Below are positions 44,901 through 56,426 of a DNA stretch of 64,000 bases, piece after piece. The notes below the pieces were generated by a model. The model saw nothing but the letters and a program-made list of their open reading frames with translations, searched no databases and had not been told where the DNA came from. A program made the position numbers and the translations under genes. The DNA is taken from NCBI GenBank assembly GCA_016808115.1, contig JAEQBH010002358.1, positions 682,001 to 746,000 of the forward strand, given 5' to 3'. Origin of the DNA: Tetrastigma voinierianum. Taxonomy: Eukaryota > Streptophyta > Magnoliopsida > Vitales > Vitaceae. The stretch's first letter is position 1; each line of letters begins with the position of its first letter.

Positions 44901-46496
44901 TTTTGGAAGCAAATCCATTGGAAGCATAGTTTGCTGAAACCCGATCCATCGAAAGATCACATCCAGGCCGCTTGAGATGCAGTGTATCAATCTTTGCCTC
45001 CATATCTTGGCCTCGATAGAGAAAACGAAGCTACCACTTGGCATCTTATTGGGCCAGAGATTCTCGTGGGTGTGCGATCTCAGCTACAGCCCGAAAGGCT
45101 GGAGTCATCCTGACTTCGTCGCAAACCTGCTCACGTGAAATAAAGAGTCGTGTAGCCCACGGTTGATAGGTACGTGCATCGTCACCAAGAATAGATATGT
45201 ACTGTCTAGCGTCGGGGTGGCACAGTGCCTCTGTTTGGTTATATAAGCTGCCTGGCGGTGAGTCGTCCTCTGTCCTCACTTTCTGTGGTTGAGTTGTAGG
45301 CTTTGTTGTCAGTGCTAAAGGAACCACCGAGGTTTGCCACAATCTACGTATAGGTCCTCCCTTCATGGCAGCCCCGGAACTAAGCACCCCGAGTGCGAGA
45401 CTCTAGTGCATTTGGATCTCGATGAATGGAGTCCCTCTTGAAATGTCTGTCTGCCCTTTAAAGCATATGTATTATCACGCATGGTCCGTCATGGATCTTG
45501 CCTTAAGCGTCTAGTGACGAGCCCAGCCTCGGCACGTAGACCCACAGTAACTCACGCCACTGCTCACTTGGAGTCGAAATCTAGAACCACGTGTATGTCC
45601 ACCTCTGCGAAGCACGCTCACCAGGCGCTTTTTTCTTCATCCCCCTTTGGATCCTCTGTTTGGAAGATCCAGTACAAACCTACCCCTCTTGGATGATTAC
45701 GATTAGGGTTCACAGAAGACAATCCATCGTGTGATCGTAGCTTAGTCACGGCGTGTCGAGGTCACGTCTCTCCACCTCACAGAGCGGCGTCTCTCATCAT
45801 TGATATATTGGAATGATCGACTGAGAGGCTGAAAATATCGGCTCAGTCGACCCATTGAGAAGTATCCTCTTGCATTTTCATGTGACCAAATTGGGACTTA
45901 TAAATCAGATGCTCTGGGCCCTACGCTCATTGCTCGGAAGCGTCATGCTACTGCAGTGGCGTCTCAAGCGCTAACCTCTTGGTCGGTAAGGGTGAGGCGA
46001 AAACAATTAATGGGGCGCTGAGCGTACCCAGAGTGTAATGTTTCCTAGTCCTCTCATCACGCCCGACACTTCCTTGCCCTTTGCCAGGCGAAAAACCGGC
46101 TATCCGACTCTATCCTCATCCGGACCCTTTGCATACCTTGTCGAGAATCTTCTGCATGTCATCCCAGCCGGGATAAAGCCATAATGGGATCCCAGTGGAG
46201 CCATGAAAACCCACTACTCCAGTCTACGAACCTGATGATCAGCGGTAACACCCGGTAAACGCTCCTCTCAGAGTGATCGAGTCATTTCGACAAGATTCTC
46301 CTCATAAATGGGTGCATCCCAGAACTTTCACTTGAAGCTCTTGGGCCCTCGTCTACCTCACGTGCACTGTCGGGAAGAAGAAATGTTCCCAGAATAAATG
46401 CAAGCAGAATCAATTCCAAGGATAAGGTTAGAAAGGTATCTGAAAACAGGATGAGTTGCAATGATATACAAACCCGAGGAAATTTAGAAACCTAGA
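41991..46496 (-). pseudogene. Decayed gag-pol of the nested Gypsy element
   Basis: On the minus strand, from 46,496 downward: gag (no clear knuckle found, about 46,400-45,050), a protease/RT linker with SMDRVSANYASN (about 44,960, the family's GMDWL.xxYA region), RT with NAPCFQDLMNWVF and FIDDIL (44,330-44,160), DYHLGKANVEG (RNase H end), NHDRYLQNFEQIQK, integrase core and SLVEFTYTNNYHSSIG (42,620-42,550), then FHISMLHKYILNPHVLE near the C-terminus (42,210-42,160). Nearly every block is in a different frame. It cannot make a protein. Confidence 0.75.
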
Positions 46497-46508
46497 GCTC
46501 TGATACCA
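46497..46508 (-). promoter_or_regulatory. Primer binding site of the nested element
   Basis: The minus strand reads TGGTATCAGAGC, 3 nt after the end of the right LTR (...CCCGTCA). Initiator tRNA-Met type. Confidence 0.88.
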
Positions 46509-46511
46509 AGA

Positions 46512-48102
46512 TGACGGGACCAGGCAGGATACCTCGGGGTTCTCGGTGGTCCACCTAGTGAAGTCCTGCATCTGATCCATAGGGAATACATGATGGAACC
46601 CACCTAAGGAAAGTAAACCATTACATTCACCATGATACCTCGATTATATAGAAAAATCCTGAAACAGTTTAAATCCCACAGTAAACTATCTTAATGTAAG
46701 TCATAACCACAAACATACATAATAAGGATTCATATAGAGTTCAATACTATGAGCATTCGTGACTGCGAATTTAGAATACTGAAATAAAGATAAATAAGTC
46801 CGATAAACCTGACCAATTAGATGAGATAAAATCTTTATGATGAGAAGCGGTGTTGAATGGCGCCGGGCAAGGCCCCCTATTTTTGGACTTAGAGACAGAC
46901 ACTAAAAAAAGCAATAAACGTGAGATAAATCTTAGTGGGTGGCATAATTTAAAGGAAAATAATGTTTTAATTTGGTGTTCTTCTCAGACCTCACGTCCAT
47001 CTTTTGTAAGGTTCCCGAGTGCAGAAACATTTCACAAAACCCGACTTTACCCAAGTCCAACAATACCAAATTCATGCTCAAAATTTAAGCAGACATGATT
47101 TTAAGAAAGTATCTTGAGTGTTCTAGCCTAAGAAATTTAGCCTAAAGTATGTATAGTCATCATGTGTAAAAATAATCATGAAAGTACCATACCAGCTAAA
47201 TATTGAAATAGTTTATACCTTAATCGAGAAACCAACAAATGCGTACCATTATACCATCATAACCATCGGAGTGAAGCCCGACCTCACGACAGAGTAACGC
47301 TTGATAAACCTTCGATTAAGCCCCGGGCCATCAACGTGGCAACTAACAAACATTACAGTGCTTGAGCATTCACGTGGCAATAATAACCACAGAAATTTCA
47401 CAAATCTAAATCTCTTTCTTAAAACAATAAGTTTTCAAAGTGGTTTAAAACCTTGATCCGTACCCAACATATTAAATACCACGGACTCTATCCATGAACT
47501 CAGTAAAACTTCCAATATTTATAGATGTTGTGTAAAATTCACATGAAATGATAACTTGTTTATAGCAACAGGTCCTTATTTATGCATAACCCAACCATTG
47601 ATCAAATGATATATTTATTAAATAATTAACCATAATTATATACCAATATAATACCCCGAAACATTTAAAACATAAACCACTCACGGACTACGGATGCTTT
47701 CAGTCCTGCTCCACTGGCAGGATCGTCTCGACAAACGTGAGTGCCTATAATATAAATAAGAAACACCACTTAGGCTCGATAACTGAACTTGACAACATTG
47801 CCAGGTTCTTGAAGACAACCAGAATAACTTTTAGAACTATGAAACCATCTAATTGGACTCAGACGGGTCCAATTACACGAGTGCCCTATGGGCCAGGTAC
47901 TGGGGTGGGGCTTTCACTGGGAGCTAATTTTAAAAATTGAACCATCGAAAATTCATAAAAACATCAGTTTCACTAATCCATCTTGATTTTCCAAACTTGA
48001 CCAATTGGTACTCAATTTCTGTCTAACCTTCTCGGTAATTACCCTAAATAACCCAAAAATGGAAAACTAACAAATGGCTGTCAAATTCACAACCATATAT
48101 CA
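46512..48102 (-). repeat. Right LTR (5' LTR) of the nested element
   Basis: See the left LTR for shared blocks. Length 1591 bp versus 1742 bp on the left, the difference being scattered small deletions. Confidence 0.8.
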
Positions 48103-49280
48103 ACGGATAAAATATATATATATATGAATATACGTATTGTAAAAATATGAAACGACAATCTGACTAAGAAATATGTGAAGATGTGCAGACCTGAAATATA
48201 ATATATATCATCTGACTATATTGATAATATAATAATAGTTAATTGTAGATGAGATATACACAAAAAAATGTAATAAAGTGGATTATGCCGCTGAGACACA
48301 TTGCAGAGGATAGATGCGGCGCATGCCTATTAGGGAAAAACAAAGTCTTGACATGCGTGGTTGATCCGTTTGGGTCATTCTGGCGCCTTCGAGCCTTACC
48401 TATGTGCTTGTTTCGTATGGTGAGTACGGGCGCCTTCGGGCCTTATAGTTTCCTTTATCCACTTTTACAAGGTTTATGCTGTGTAAACATATAAAAAAAT
48501 GATTTGAATATGACTGTGAAAATATATGATATGATCGAGAAAGCATAGCATTGTTATGTGATGATAGTTCACACATGCTGGATTATACGATCCGACATGA
48601 TATATGAAAATATAAGAATGCAAATGATCTAAAAAAGTTAACCCTGATAATCTGATGCGTGAAAACAATACATGATAACAGTACATGAAAATAAAACATA
48701 ACAAATGGTATAGTATATAACCATGAAAGTAATATATGTATACGAATATGACAGCATGCAAAAATAGGATATGTAATATAGACATTCTGAGAAGATAATA
48801 GATCAAATGATAAGTACTAGAATAAGAAATAAATGATATGAAGGATTACTATGTCAGCGTCACATGATAGAAATTGTATGTTATATTAAATGATAAGACT
48901 AAGTGTATTTGTTGAAATGATCATAGTTATTGGTCGTCCCACGTATATGTTTCCGCTGGCGTAAAAGCAGCGGGTTTAATCGGGTGTAGGTGCGAGTAGA
49001 AGACAAGGATAGAGAACGAGGACATCCCTTCGACGGAGGCGAGACGAAACCTGAAGTTAGGTGCTCCTTTGCCGCTGTAAATAATCGTATTTTTTGGAAT
49101 AGGTATAGGTTTTGTATGGCTGAGAAGTAAGGACTCGGTGTATAGAACATGAATACCACTGGGTTGTGCATAATGTAAATGTAAATGTTTTTTGTTGCCC
49201 AGAAAAGTAGGTACAATTAAAGTCCCGAGTTCAACACGAGTGTATCGTGCACCTTCTTGCTTGAGACGGGGAGTGGCGAG
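48103..49280 (+). repeat. 3' LTR of the large Gypsy element, right part
   Basis: Continues the 5' LTR from about 32775: ATATGAATATACGTATTGTAAA, GCTAAGAAATATGTGAAG (here CTAAGAAATATGTGAAGA), CGGGCGCCTTCGGGCCTTATAG, GATTATACGATCCGACATGA, TATAGAACATGAATACCACT, ending GAGACGGGGAGTGGCG. Confidence 0.82.
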
Positions 49281-50441
49281 TTTATATTATATATAAACAC
49301 TTCCTTTTATTTGTTATCAGTTAACTTTTTTGTAGTTACTTTCTCACGATTTATCTTCCAAGCTCTGTAGTGGTTGTCAGAGTTTTCATTCTCATTTTGA
49401 TGGTTCTTCACTCAACTTTATTCCCTCGTTAATCCTCTAGAGTGGTTCATCCCTTAAAAAATCTTGACATTGTTTCAAATTAATATTATAAAATAAAAAT
49501 CTAATACTTAACACAATTAAACATCATTTAATTTTTTAAATTATATTTCAAATTAAACAAACACAACACTATAAATTTACTAAATGTATTTTTAGTTAAA
49601 CAAAAACTTCTTTCATTGTACACTTATTATTTAACAACAATGAATCTTGACATGTTCCAATACGTACACACACTCTCTTACGCAAAACAAATAAGTGATC
49701 TTTCAAAGAAGTTAGAAATAAATCCATCTGATACTGAAAGATCAAGGTTACATCATTAGAGCTAATATAAAGAGCAGATTGTGGTAAATTAATAAATAGA
49801 ATTAAGTGCTCAGACTTTGCAAAAATGAGAAAGGGGGGTAGTTATTAGGAAAGTAGTGTCCCATCAGTCATCCACAATTCAATATATGTACTATTCTCAT
49901 AACTTTTCTGTAAAATACGTTGATATTATATCTCCTTTTTTTTAAATTTGAATTCTGTTTGTTTTCATTAATTTTATTTTTATAAACAATGGTCTTAACA
50001 ATGTACAATCTCCTCACCCTTTTTTGTTGTTGCAACATGAAACCAGGCCATTTATTATACAAACGTTGATATCGTGTGAAAGAAAACTATTTGTATGTGC
50101 AAGTGTTCTAAAATATGTCATAGAAGATGCCTTGACACTCTTGAATATGTTGTGACAATATTAGTTAGAATGTTGATAAAAAGTGGGCAGATTAAATGAG
50201 ATAATGATGAGAAAATAAATATCAAAGAGAGATAAAACACATAGAAGGTGGATAACGTGATTCAACCAAGCCTGTGTTTGTGGGGGCTATGCTTAGATGC
50301 AAATGGGTTCCATTACTTATTGAATCAAGTTACACTTAGGCTTGTATGAACAATGACTCCCTCCTTATGTAAATGTCTTCCTTCAACTAATTACCCTTCG
50401 TGTACTTCATAACAAGCTCCTCTCATTCCCCTAACAACAAT
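49281..50441. other. AT-rich unassigned stretch
   Basis: Nothing recognisable beyond A/T-rich text; a minus-strand 64-codon ORF at 49868-50062 has no known motif. Confidence 0.3.
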
Positions 50442-50787
50442 TGATGAGCGTCCAAAACACTTATTATATACCTAGTTTTTAGTGTGTTTTTTTTATCTCT
50501 TTTATATGTAAATAAGCAGCGTTTTTACTTCGTTATTAATATTTAATTTCATTTTTCATTTTAAGTTAAAGTGTGGCATTTGGAGGTGTGTTGGAGACTT
50601 GAAGATAGAGAATTGAAGATCCTGCTCCAACGTCGCGACATTCTAACGTCATGACATTGAAGCTCAGCGAAGTCCTTCAAACGTCTTCATAATTGCACAT
50701 CGCGACGTTGCAATGTCGCGACATCTCATGGGCTTGTTCGCGAGTCCAACCCATATTTAGGCATTGGGAGGCAATTTCTTCGGGGTA
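50442..50787 (+). mobile_element. Athila-type LTR fragment, plus orientation
   Basis: It starts TGATGAGCGTCCAAAACAC and matches the start of the Athila LTR at 56426 (TGATGAGTGTCTAAAACTC). It also contains four CGTCGCGACATT-type palindromes at 50628-50735. No polypurine tract precedes it and it is cut at the right by the CACTA terminus at 50788. Confidence 0.6.
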
Positions 50788-51010
50788 CACTATAAGAAAT
50801 AGGACTTTGAGTCCACAGTCATGGGTGGCAAATCAATATTTGTGACTAAGAGTCACAATAGTAGAAACATGAGGCAAAGGTTTTGAATCCACGACTTCTA
50901 CGTGATCATATGGTCTATTTTTGAGTCACGTTAAGAAAAAGCCGTGACTCATGAGACGGTTAACAAATGTTGACCTTTTAGTCACGGTCGGCATATACCT
51001 ATATTAAATA
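50788..51010 (+). mobile_element. CACTA-type transposon terminus
   Basis: CACTATAAGAAATAGG is a typical En/Spm-like end (CACTA plus AAGAAA). It is followed by short subterminal words in both directions (GACTTTGAGTCC, GTGACTAAGAGTCAC, GAGTCACGTT, CCGTGACTCATG, TAGTCACGGTC). The other end was not found, so the length is unknown. Confidence 0.65.
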
Positions 51011-51153
51011 GACAAGTATTTAAATAAACACATAGTATTAAATAAACACATAGTAAATAAACACATACTTTATAGGGATGGCTTCCTACTTTATATTTTA
51101 TATTTTCATTTTGCTATACTATTAAATAAACACATATTAGATTTTATCTTAAT

Positions 51154-51209
<56 letters not shown>

Positions 51210-52495
51210 GTAAATAGTTAATAAATAATTATATATATAATTTATCTTAATTTATATTAGATATATATAGACACAAGGACAATGATAATGGTATCCTTAA
51301 TAACATAAAATATTTTTACCTCAATGAAATAGAATGAATTTCATATTTACTAAATATGAAAGTGAAGTATAATTCCAATTATAAGTAAAATCAAATTTCT
51401 ATAGATATGTAAAAAAAAAAAATTATAATTATATAAATAAAATAGATATTTTAGTATATCTTGGTATTATTAATTAAATAATTTTTTTTAGTCATTTTTA
51501 ATCCTCATCCTATTAATATTATAATATATTATAAATAATTGAAAAGTAACTATAAATATTTATTGATATTTTTCTTCCATTTTTTACTAATTCTTATTGT
51601 CCCTGTAAAGTAAAAGAATAAATTTCCTTTTAAAAACAAAAACCAATATACTTTTGTTTATATTTTTATACCATATTTTATTTAAAATAAATCCTTGTAA
51701 AGTAAAATAATGAGTATCCTTTAAAAAAAAAATCTTTTTGAGATCATGATAACTCTCCCAATGCTTTTAATAGGAATAACTTTTACATAATACTTCTAAA
51801 TATAAGAAAATTTTGTTTTATTAGTTTTTTTGAACTCACTTAATTGTATATATATTATAATTATTTACATAATATTTTTATAATTTTTTGAACTTACTAT
51901 TACCTTATTTTACATATCAACCAATACTCCTCCAGGCTATTTCAAGTCAGTCGATAAGAATTTGAAGCATGACAATGTTTCTCCCGAAGATATGTGAAGA
52001 GTATTTGATGAGATCGAGATTCAAACTTTGACTATATTCTAGTATAACAAATTTTGTGTATTATATATATGTATAAAATAAAGTTTTAACTATTTTTTTA
52101 GAAAATAAATAGAAATTTACCATATTATAAAATTAAGATATTTTTATTTTATTTAAATATTTTATATGAATATAGAATAAAAATTTATTTCTAATTCCTA
52201 ACTCCATTAAGCATAATAATATAAATTAAAGAAAAATACTAAGATGTACTAAGGTAATAATTGATGATGCTTTTCAAGCGGCTTGGGTTGTAGCGTCTTT
52301 GGATTTCTTCAAATGCGTCCGTGCTCGGCGTTAGACTCTGTAACGAAACAAAAAGGATCGGCGGGGCTCTTGGTTGCCGCTCCGTCACGAATCAGTTCTT
52401 TCTGTGGAAGGGAATATCAGCGCTTAAGGAATAAAGTTTTGTGCATATGTTTATTATTACCTTTCACTTATGGGGTGGCTACAGTAATATTGTAA
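51011..52495. other. AT-rich stretch with (AT)n at 51157-51207
   Basis: May be the inside of the CACTA element or plain intergenic DNA. No ORF with a known domain. The last 230 bp are more GC-rich, and the 70-codon ORF at 52283 shows no motif. Confidence 0.35.
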
Positions 52496-52499
52496 TGGA

Positions 52500-52870
52500 T
52501 GATCCATGACAACTTTCTTAATTGGATTATGATCGAATAGTATGTTTCTAGTTGGATAGTGTATATGATATGTTCCTAGTTTGAGGATGATACAATATTT
52601 CTCTCAATAGGTAGGAGATTTTCTTTCCTTATCGTAAACCAATTAATAAGGGATAATTGATGGGCGATAATTGGGAAATATCTTACTTTCCCAATTGGTG
52701 GAGATTGGGTGTTTTCCTCTAATATGGATTCCTTAGGCTGCCAGCCTTTTAAAGGGGTGAATTGGGCCATTGTTTTGGGCTTATATTTGTGGGATGTCAT
52801 CAAGGGCCTATTACTAGTACTGGGCCTATTTTTAATCCCGTTTTGGGCTTGCGTCTTGGGCACTTTGTGT
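52500..52870 (-). repeat. Left arm of a large inverted repeat (LTR fragment)
   Basis: Pairs, as reverse complement, with 53530-54040: ATGACAACTT, GAGGATGATA, TTAATAAGGGATAATTGAT, CCAATTGGTG and a GGGCCT / GGGATTAAA block all recur in the right arm in inverse order. It is therefore the U3 of an LTR facing left. Confidence 0.7.
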
Positions 52871-52929
52871 TCAAACCCCATCGGTTGCTGACCTTTGACT
52901 AGCGGCGTAAACGAGGAACATGTGTCGCT

Positions 52930-53525
52930 CTCGGATCAGGCGTGATATCAATGGCTAGGAAGGGTTTGATTAGTTTTATCAGCTCTTTTATTGTCTTGCA
53001 GTTGTTGCTTGGTTTAAGGTATTCTTCCTTTGGCGACTACTTGGCTCTTGCAGGCTATTCAGCACAGGCGGTTTATGCTCTTTTGAGCCCAGCTTTTCGC
53101 TCCCTTGTATTGCAAGGCTCTTTTAAAGCGGCTACATGGCTCCGGCTACATGCTCCTTAGCTGCTACTACCTTACAGCGGCACAAGGCTCTCACGATCTT
53201 GGTTGCAAGGCTCTCCTGGCTCATTTACAGGCTCTCTCTGAAACAGGCGCAAGGCTCTCTCGAATCCCTCTGCCTATATTGTAGGCTGAGCTACATGGCT
53301 CCTGAGTACACATGGCTCATGGCTATGACCTCCTTGAGTAGTTGTGCTCTGCATGTCACGAGCTCTTTGACTCTAAGCTACATGGCTTCGTAGCTACTTG
53401 GCCTTCCTTGAGCAATTATGCTCACGTAATGCGAGCTCTTTTAGGCTCTGCAGGCTACATGGCTCGAAGACCCTTTCTTTAGTTGTTATGCTCTGAAAAG
53501 CTGAGTTGGTGGGCTCTGGGGCTCC
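52930..53525. repeat. GGCTCT-rich minisatellite between the inverted-repeat arms
   Basis: The words GCAAGGCTCT, GCTACATGGCTC and AGACCCTTTCT recur many times. A degenerate ~90-bp unit (CCTTGAG.A.TT.TGCTC...GAGCTCTTT...GCTACATGGCT) is directly repeated at 53330 and 53408. Overlapping ORFs on both strands come from the repeats. Confidence 0.65.
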
Positions 53526-53529
53526 AAGA

Positions 53530-54265
53530 CCCTTTCTGAGCCCAAGCCCACAGGCATAAGCCCAAGCGGGATTAAAAAAACTGTTGATACTAGCATTATG
53601 CCTGATAATATCCCGAATATAGGCCCGAAACAAGGGCCTGTTCACTTCAAAAAGTGGTAATGTAATCAAATAATTTATATTTAAGAAAAATATGATCTCA
53701 CCAATTGGAAAACATAATATTTTCCTAATTGGCCCATATCAATTATCCCTTATTAATCAGGTTAATATACTGAAATAAAATCTCTCTGATGGGAGGAATA
53801 TCGTATCATCATCAGTAGGAAAGTACATCATTATCCCTTATTAATTGGTTATGTAATAAGATGAAAATCTCTCACGATAGGAGGATATGTTATCATCCTC
53901 CAGCCAGGAAAATGTATTATCCTTATTAATCAGTTCTGTGAAGAAAATCCTCACGATTAGGAGATATCGTATATCATCCTCGATAAGAATCTATTCGATG
54001 TCATCATCATTTAGGAAGTTGTCATGATCATCCATTATAAATACCGGAGCCACCCCATCGGTGAAATGGCAAATATATACACAAACACATTTCCTTGGCG
54101 GTTGATACTCTTCCGGAAAACTGATTTAGGCATCGGGCTGACAACAGCCGGCGCCCATAATCGGCCTGTTGCTGTTTTCTGAGAGAAATCCCAGCAAGCA
54201 ACGAGGCCCGAAACCTTTGTACGCTGCGCTGCTGCGCTCAACTCGATTCGGTGAAAATGCTGCAT
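53530..54265 (+). repeat. LTR fragment, right arm of the inverted repeat
   Basis: Inside it an 80-bp unit (ATTATCCCTTATTAAT...AAAATCTCTC.CGAT.GGAGGATAT) is repeated three to four times at 53745-53975. TATA-like CATTATAAATACC lies at about 54034, followed by a leader that ends where a gag frame starts. The strand and spacing fit the 5' LTR of the gag relic downstream. Confidence 0.6.
54036..54046 (+). promoter_or_regulatory. TATA box of the LTR fragment
   Basis: CATTATAAATACC, ~290 nt before the gag-like frame. Confidence 0.5.
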
Positions 54266-54327
54266 CTCCATTTAGTACCATCTATAGGAGCGGTTCCTTT
54301 TACAAATAAGGCTGACCTCTCGGCGGT

Positions 54328-54630
54328 GGTATCGGCCGGAACCTGGCGGGGCGGCATCATCCTCGGGGTCTGAGGAGCCCGGCCCGGTGGGTGGGCCGGT
54401 GACCTCCGGAGCGCGTTAGAAACTGGTCTGAGGCCAACACGGACTAGGTGGAGGCGCTCCGCGTCACCAACCAACACTTGCTGAAAGAGTTGGAACAACT
54501 CACTAGGCAAATACGATGCCCCCAGGAAACGCGACAGGCCCGAAAAGACCAAAACCTTGTTACCCGAGAAGAGCAACACCTCGACCCTCGTCGAGAAGCG
54601 GATAGAGAAGGAAGCCTGAGGGCATAGTCC
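54328..54630 (+). pseudogene. Gypsy (Tat-like) gag N-terminus relic
   Basis: One frame, broken by TGA and TAG stops, reads GRNLAGRHHPRGLRSPARW... then VEALRVTNQHLLKELEQLTRQ, EEQHLDPRREADREGSLRA. This is the leader of Tat-type gag proteins: a short Pro/Arg-rich start, a coiled-coil (LRxTNxxLLxxxExLTRQ), then a charged linker. Text continuing to about 54890 has FTESSS and further charged runs but no capsid domain. Truncated by the next LTR fragment. Confidence 0.6.
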
Positions 54631-54899
54631 TTACAAACCCAGGAGAGAAAGTGTAACTCGGGAGGTCGTGGGAGCAAGGTTTGGGATATCGACAGAAATC
54701 AACCACATAAAGGAATGGTAAAGGCTGACTCAGGTCTCCATGGACGCCTGGTACAAAAACAGAATACTCCATTCACAGAGTCTTCAAGTTGACAAAGTTC
54801 GAATCACATAAATCGGGGGCGTTCAACGGAACAAAGACCTCCTGGGCGGTTGAGGCTACTCGGGGTCTTAGAGCCAGGCCATTAGTGGCCTAGGCGTAA

Positions 54900-55245
54900 A
54901 ATGTGTCGGGTATGAAACCTACCTCTTGCCTGATTAAGGGTTCTTACGTCGTCCAGGTGCAGGCGTTAGTTCCATTCCTTCTCATTCCTCTCTTCCTTCT
55001 TTCCTTTCTCTTTTCTTCTTCTTTCTTCATTTTCTTTCTTTCCTTTCTTTTCTCTCCGTTTTGCTCTCCACTTGTTTGATCCCCCCCTATTTATAACATT
55101 TCAAACCCCTAGCATGTTGACACATGGATGGCAAGCCATGGGCCACACACATGAAACTACTATATTAAGCCATACCTCATTGCCATGTGTCACCTTTTAG
55201 ATGCCTCGAAATACGGCTGAAATTTTGACTATCTGTGATCGATGG
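54900..55245 (-). mobile_element. Promoter part of another LTR, minus orientation
   Basis: On the minus strand TTATAAATAGGGGG (TATA at 55088-55097) is followed by a long GA/AG-rich leader (55075-54975). Composition is that of an LTR U3-R junction. Borders unknown. Confidence 0.45.
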
Positions 55246-55249
55246 CGCT

Positions 55250-56426
55250 AGCATGATGTGTGATTTGTATAACTAGGTAATGCGCCTATGTGCGCAAGTG
55301 CATGCGTCGTATCAAGTAGTATAGTGTACCTAAAGTCGGATATGGATTCATGGGAGAAATGTGTCACATTGGCTCTATGATATTGCCTCCGGACTCAAAC
55401 TCTTAATGAATGTCTAACTAATGTATCAAATTAAAGCGTATCTAAAATTAACTTGTGAGATCACTTGTTTTGTAAGAAAACTAGGGTTTTGCCTCCCCCT
55501 GTATTTTATGGATGTTTACCTAGAGGAATTACTATTCAATCTATTAATGATTTCTCGATGACGGGGTGATCGTGCTTATGAGATACCCTCTCTCGAGGTA
55601 TATCCGCCTTTCTCACCAGTAAGATTGGGTGCATCTCTGCCCCGACCCTATACTCCGAAACGCTTAAATACTCAAACCCTAATCGCCACACTTGGAATTG
55701 AGATATCTCTATTCGCAAATTGACCAAGGGTTGCTCTACTCATATCCCTGGGAGTCCTTATATCTTGATCTCGGATACCCAGCAAGATCATGCCAATGTT
55801 GGCCAAACATCACCATTAAAATAAACCATAGATGTAGAACAATCAATATAAATCATGAATAAACTGAATAATATAAGATTGAAGCCTTAATCCATACAAC
55901 TGAAGTAGGGTTCAACAAAACCCTAGAAATAATTCTAAAACATATCGGAATTTAAATGGTTCTATATATTATCAATAGTTTTGAGAAGAGGAATAAAAAA
56001 ACATATTCTTTTCAATCTCTCGGGTTCTGTTGCTTCGTTTTCCGCACTACCTCCATACGTTCTTCGATAAAAACAAAATTAGGTCTCCCATGCTTTTTAT
56101 AATTCTGAAGTAGAAATCGCAGAAACGTTGCAACGTCGTGACATTGGAACATCGTGACGTCCCAACGTTGCGACGTTGGGCCGCTCTTTGACCTTTTCTT
56201 TTGTTGACCAAACGTTGCGACGCTAGGACGTCGCTCCGCTGCTTCTAGTTTTCCACTTCTTCTTCTTTACAGTTCCACAAAGCTTCTGAAAACCACCCTA
56301 TTCACCTGCAATGCACACAAGATCCAAAAATAAGATATCGGGCAATAATGCACTTATCAAGATATTAAATAGAGCTAAAACGTAGTAAGGACGCGGGTAT
56401 GACATGAGAGTTTTAGACACTCATCA
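55250..56426 (-). repeat. 3' LTR of the Athila element
   Basis: In element orientation starts TGATGAGTGTCTAAAACTC right after the PPT and ends near 55250 in GCGCCTATGTGCGCAAGTGC-rich text. It contains palindromes of the AACGTCGCGACGTT type at 56128-56235. The end position is a guess from sequence texture. Confidence 0.6.

Larger units (their letters stand above)
39380..48102 (-). mobile_element. Nested Gypsy chromovirus-type element, decayed, minus orientation
   Basis: It has a left LTR 39380-41121, a right LTR 46512-48102, and a PBS (reverse complement TGGTATCAGAGC) at 46497-46508, so it is oriented right to left. Pol relics lie in the right order. RT with FVISFIDDIL is at 44161-44190. An RNase H/linker relic DYHLGKANVEG is at about 43460-43490. 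An integrase core relic lies at 42480-42950, with text matching the YNNSYHSSIGMAPYEALYG region, and its C-terminus at about 42150-42330. It sits inside the 3' LTR of the larger element, which resumes at 48103. Stops and frameshifts are everywhere. No clear TSD (TTACA at the left, ACGGA at the right). Confidence 0.8.
30041..49280 (+). mobile_element. Large non-autonomous Gypsy element with satellite-bearing LTRs, interrupted by a nested element
   Basis: 5' LTR 30041-34003, PBS 34010-34021, a ~1-kb internal region with a gag relic, PPT at about 35066-35080 and a 3' LTR from 35082. The 3' LTR is split by another element (39380-48102) and ends near 49280. The LTR starts TGGAATACCC in the 5' copy (TGCTGCCCAG in the 3' copy) and ends GGCGTGACA (5' copy). 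The word TTTCGAGGACGAAATTC just before the PPT marks the conserved end of chromovirus-type Gypsy polyproteins. Protease, RT, RNase H and integrase are absent, so it is a large retrotransposon derivative that must have relied on other elements. A TSD could not be confirmed, because the 3' LTR end has decayed. Confidence 0.85.

Noticed and set aside
45481..45696. Plus-strand ORF in the nested element
   Set aside because: Antisense to the gag region of a minus-strand element.
53394..54677. Minus-strand ORFs in the LTR fragment and Tat-like gag relic
   Set aside because: They run antisense to a plus-strand frame that matches a gag leader.
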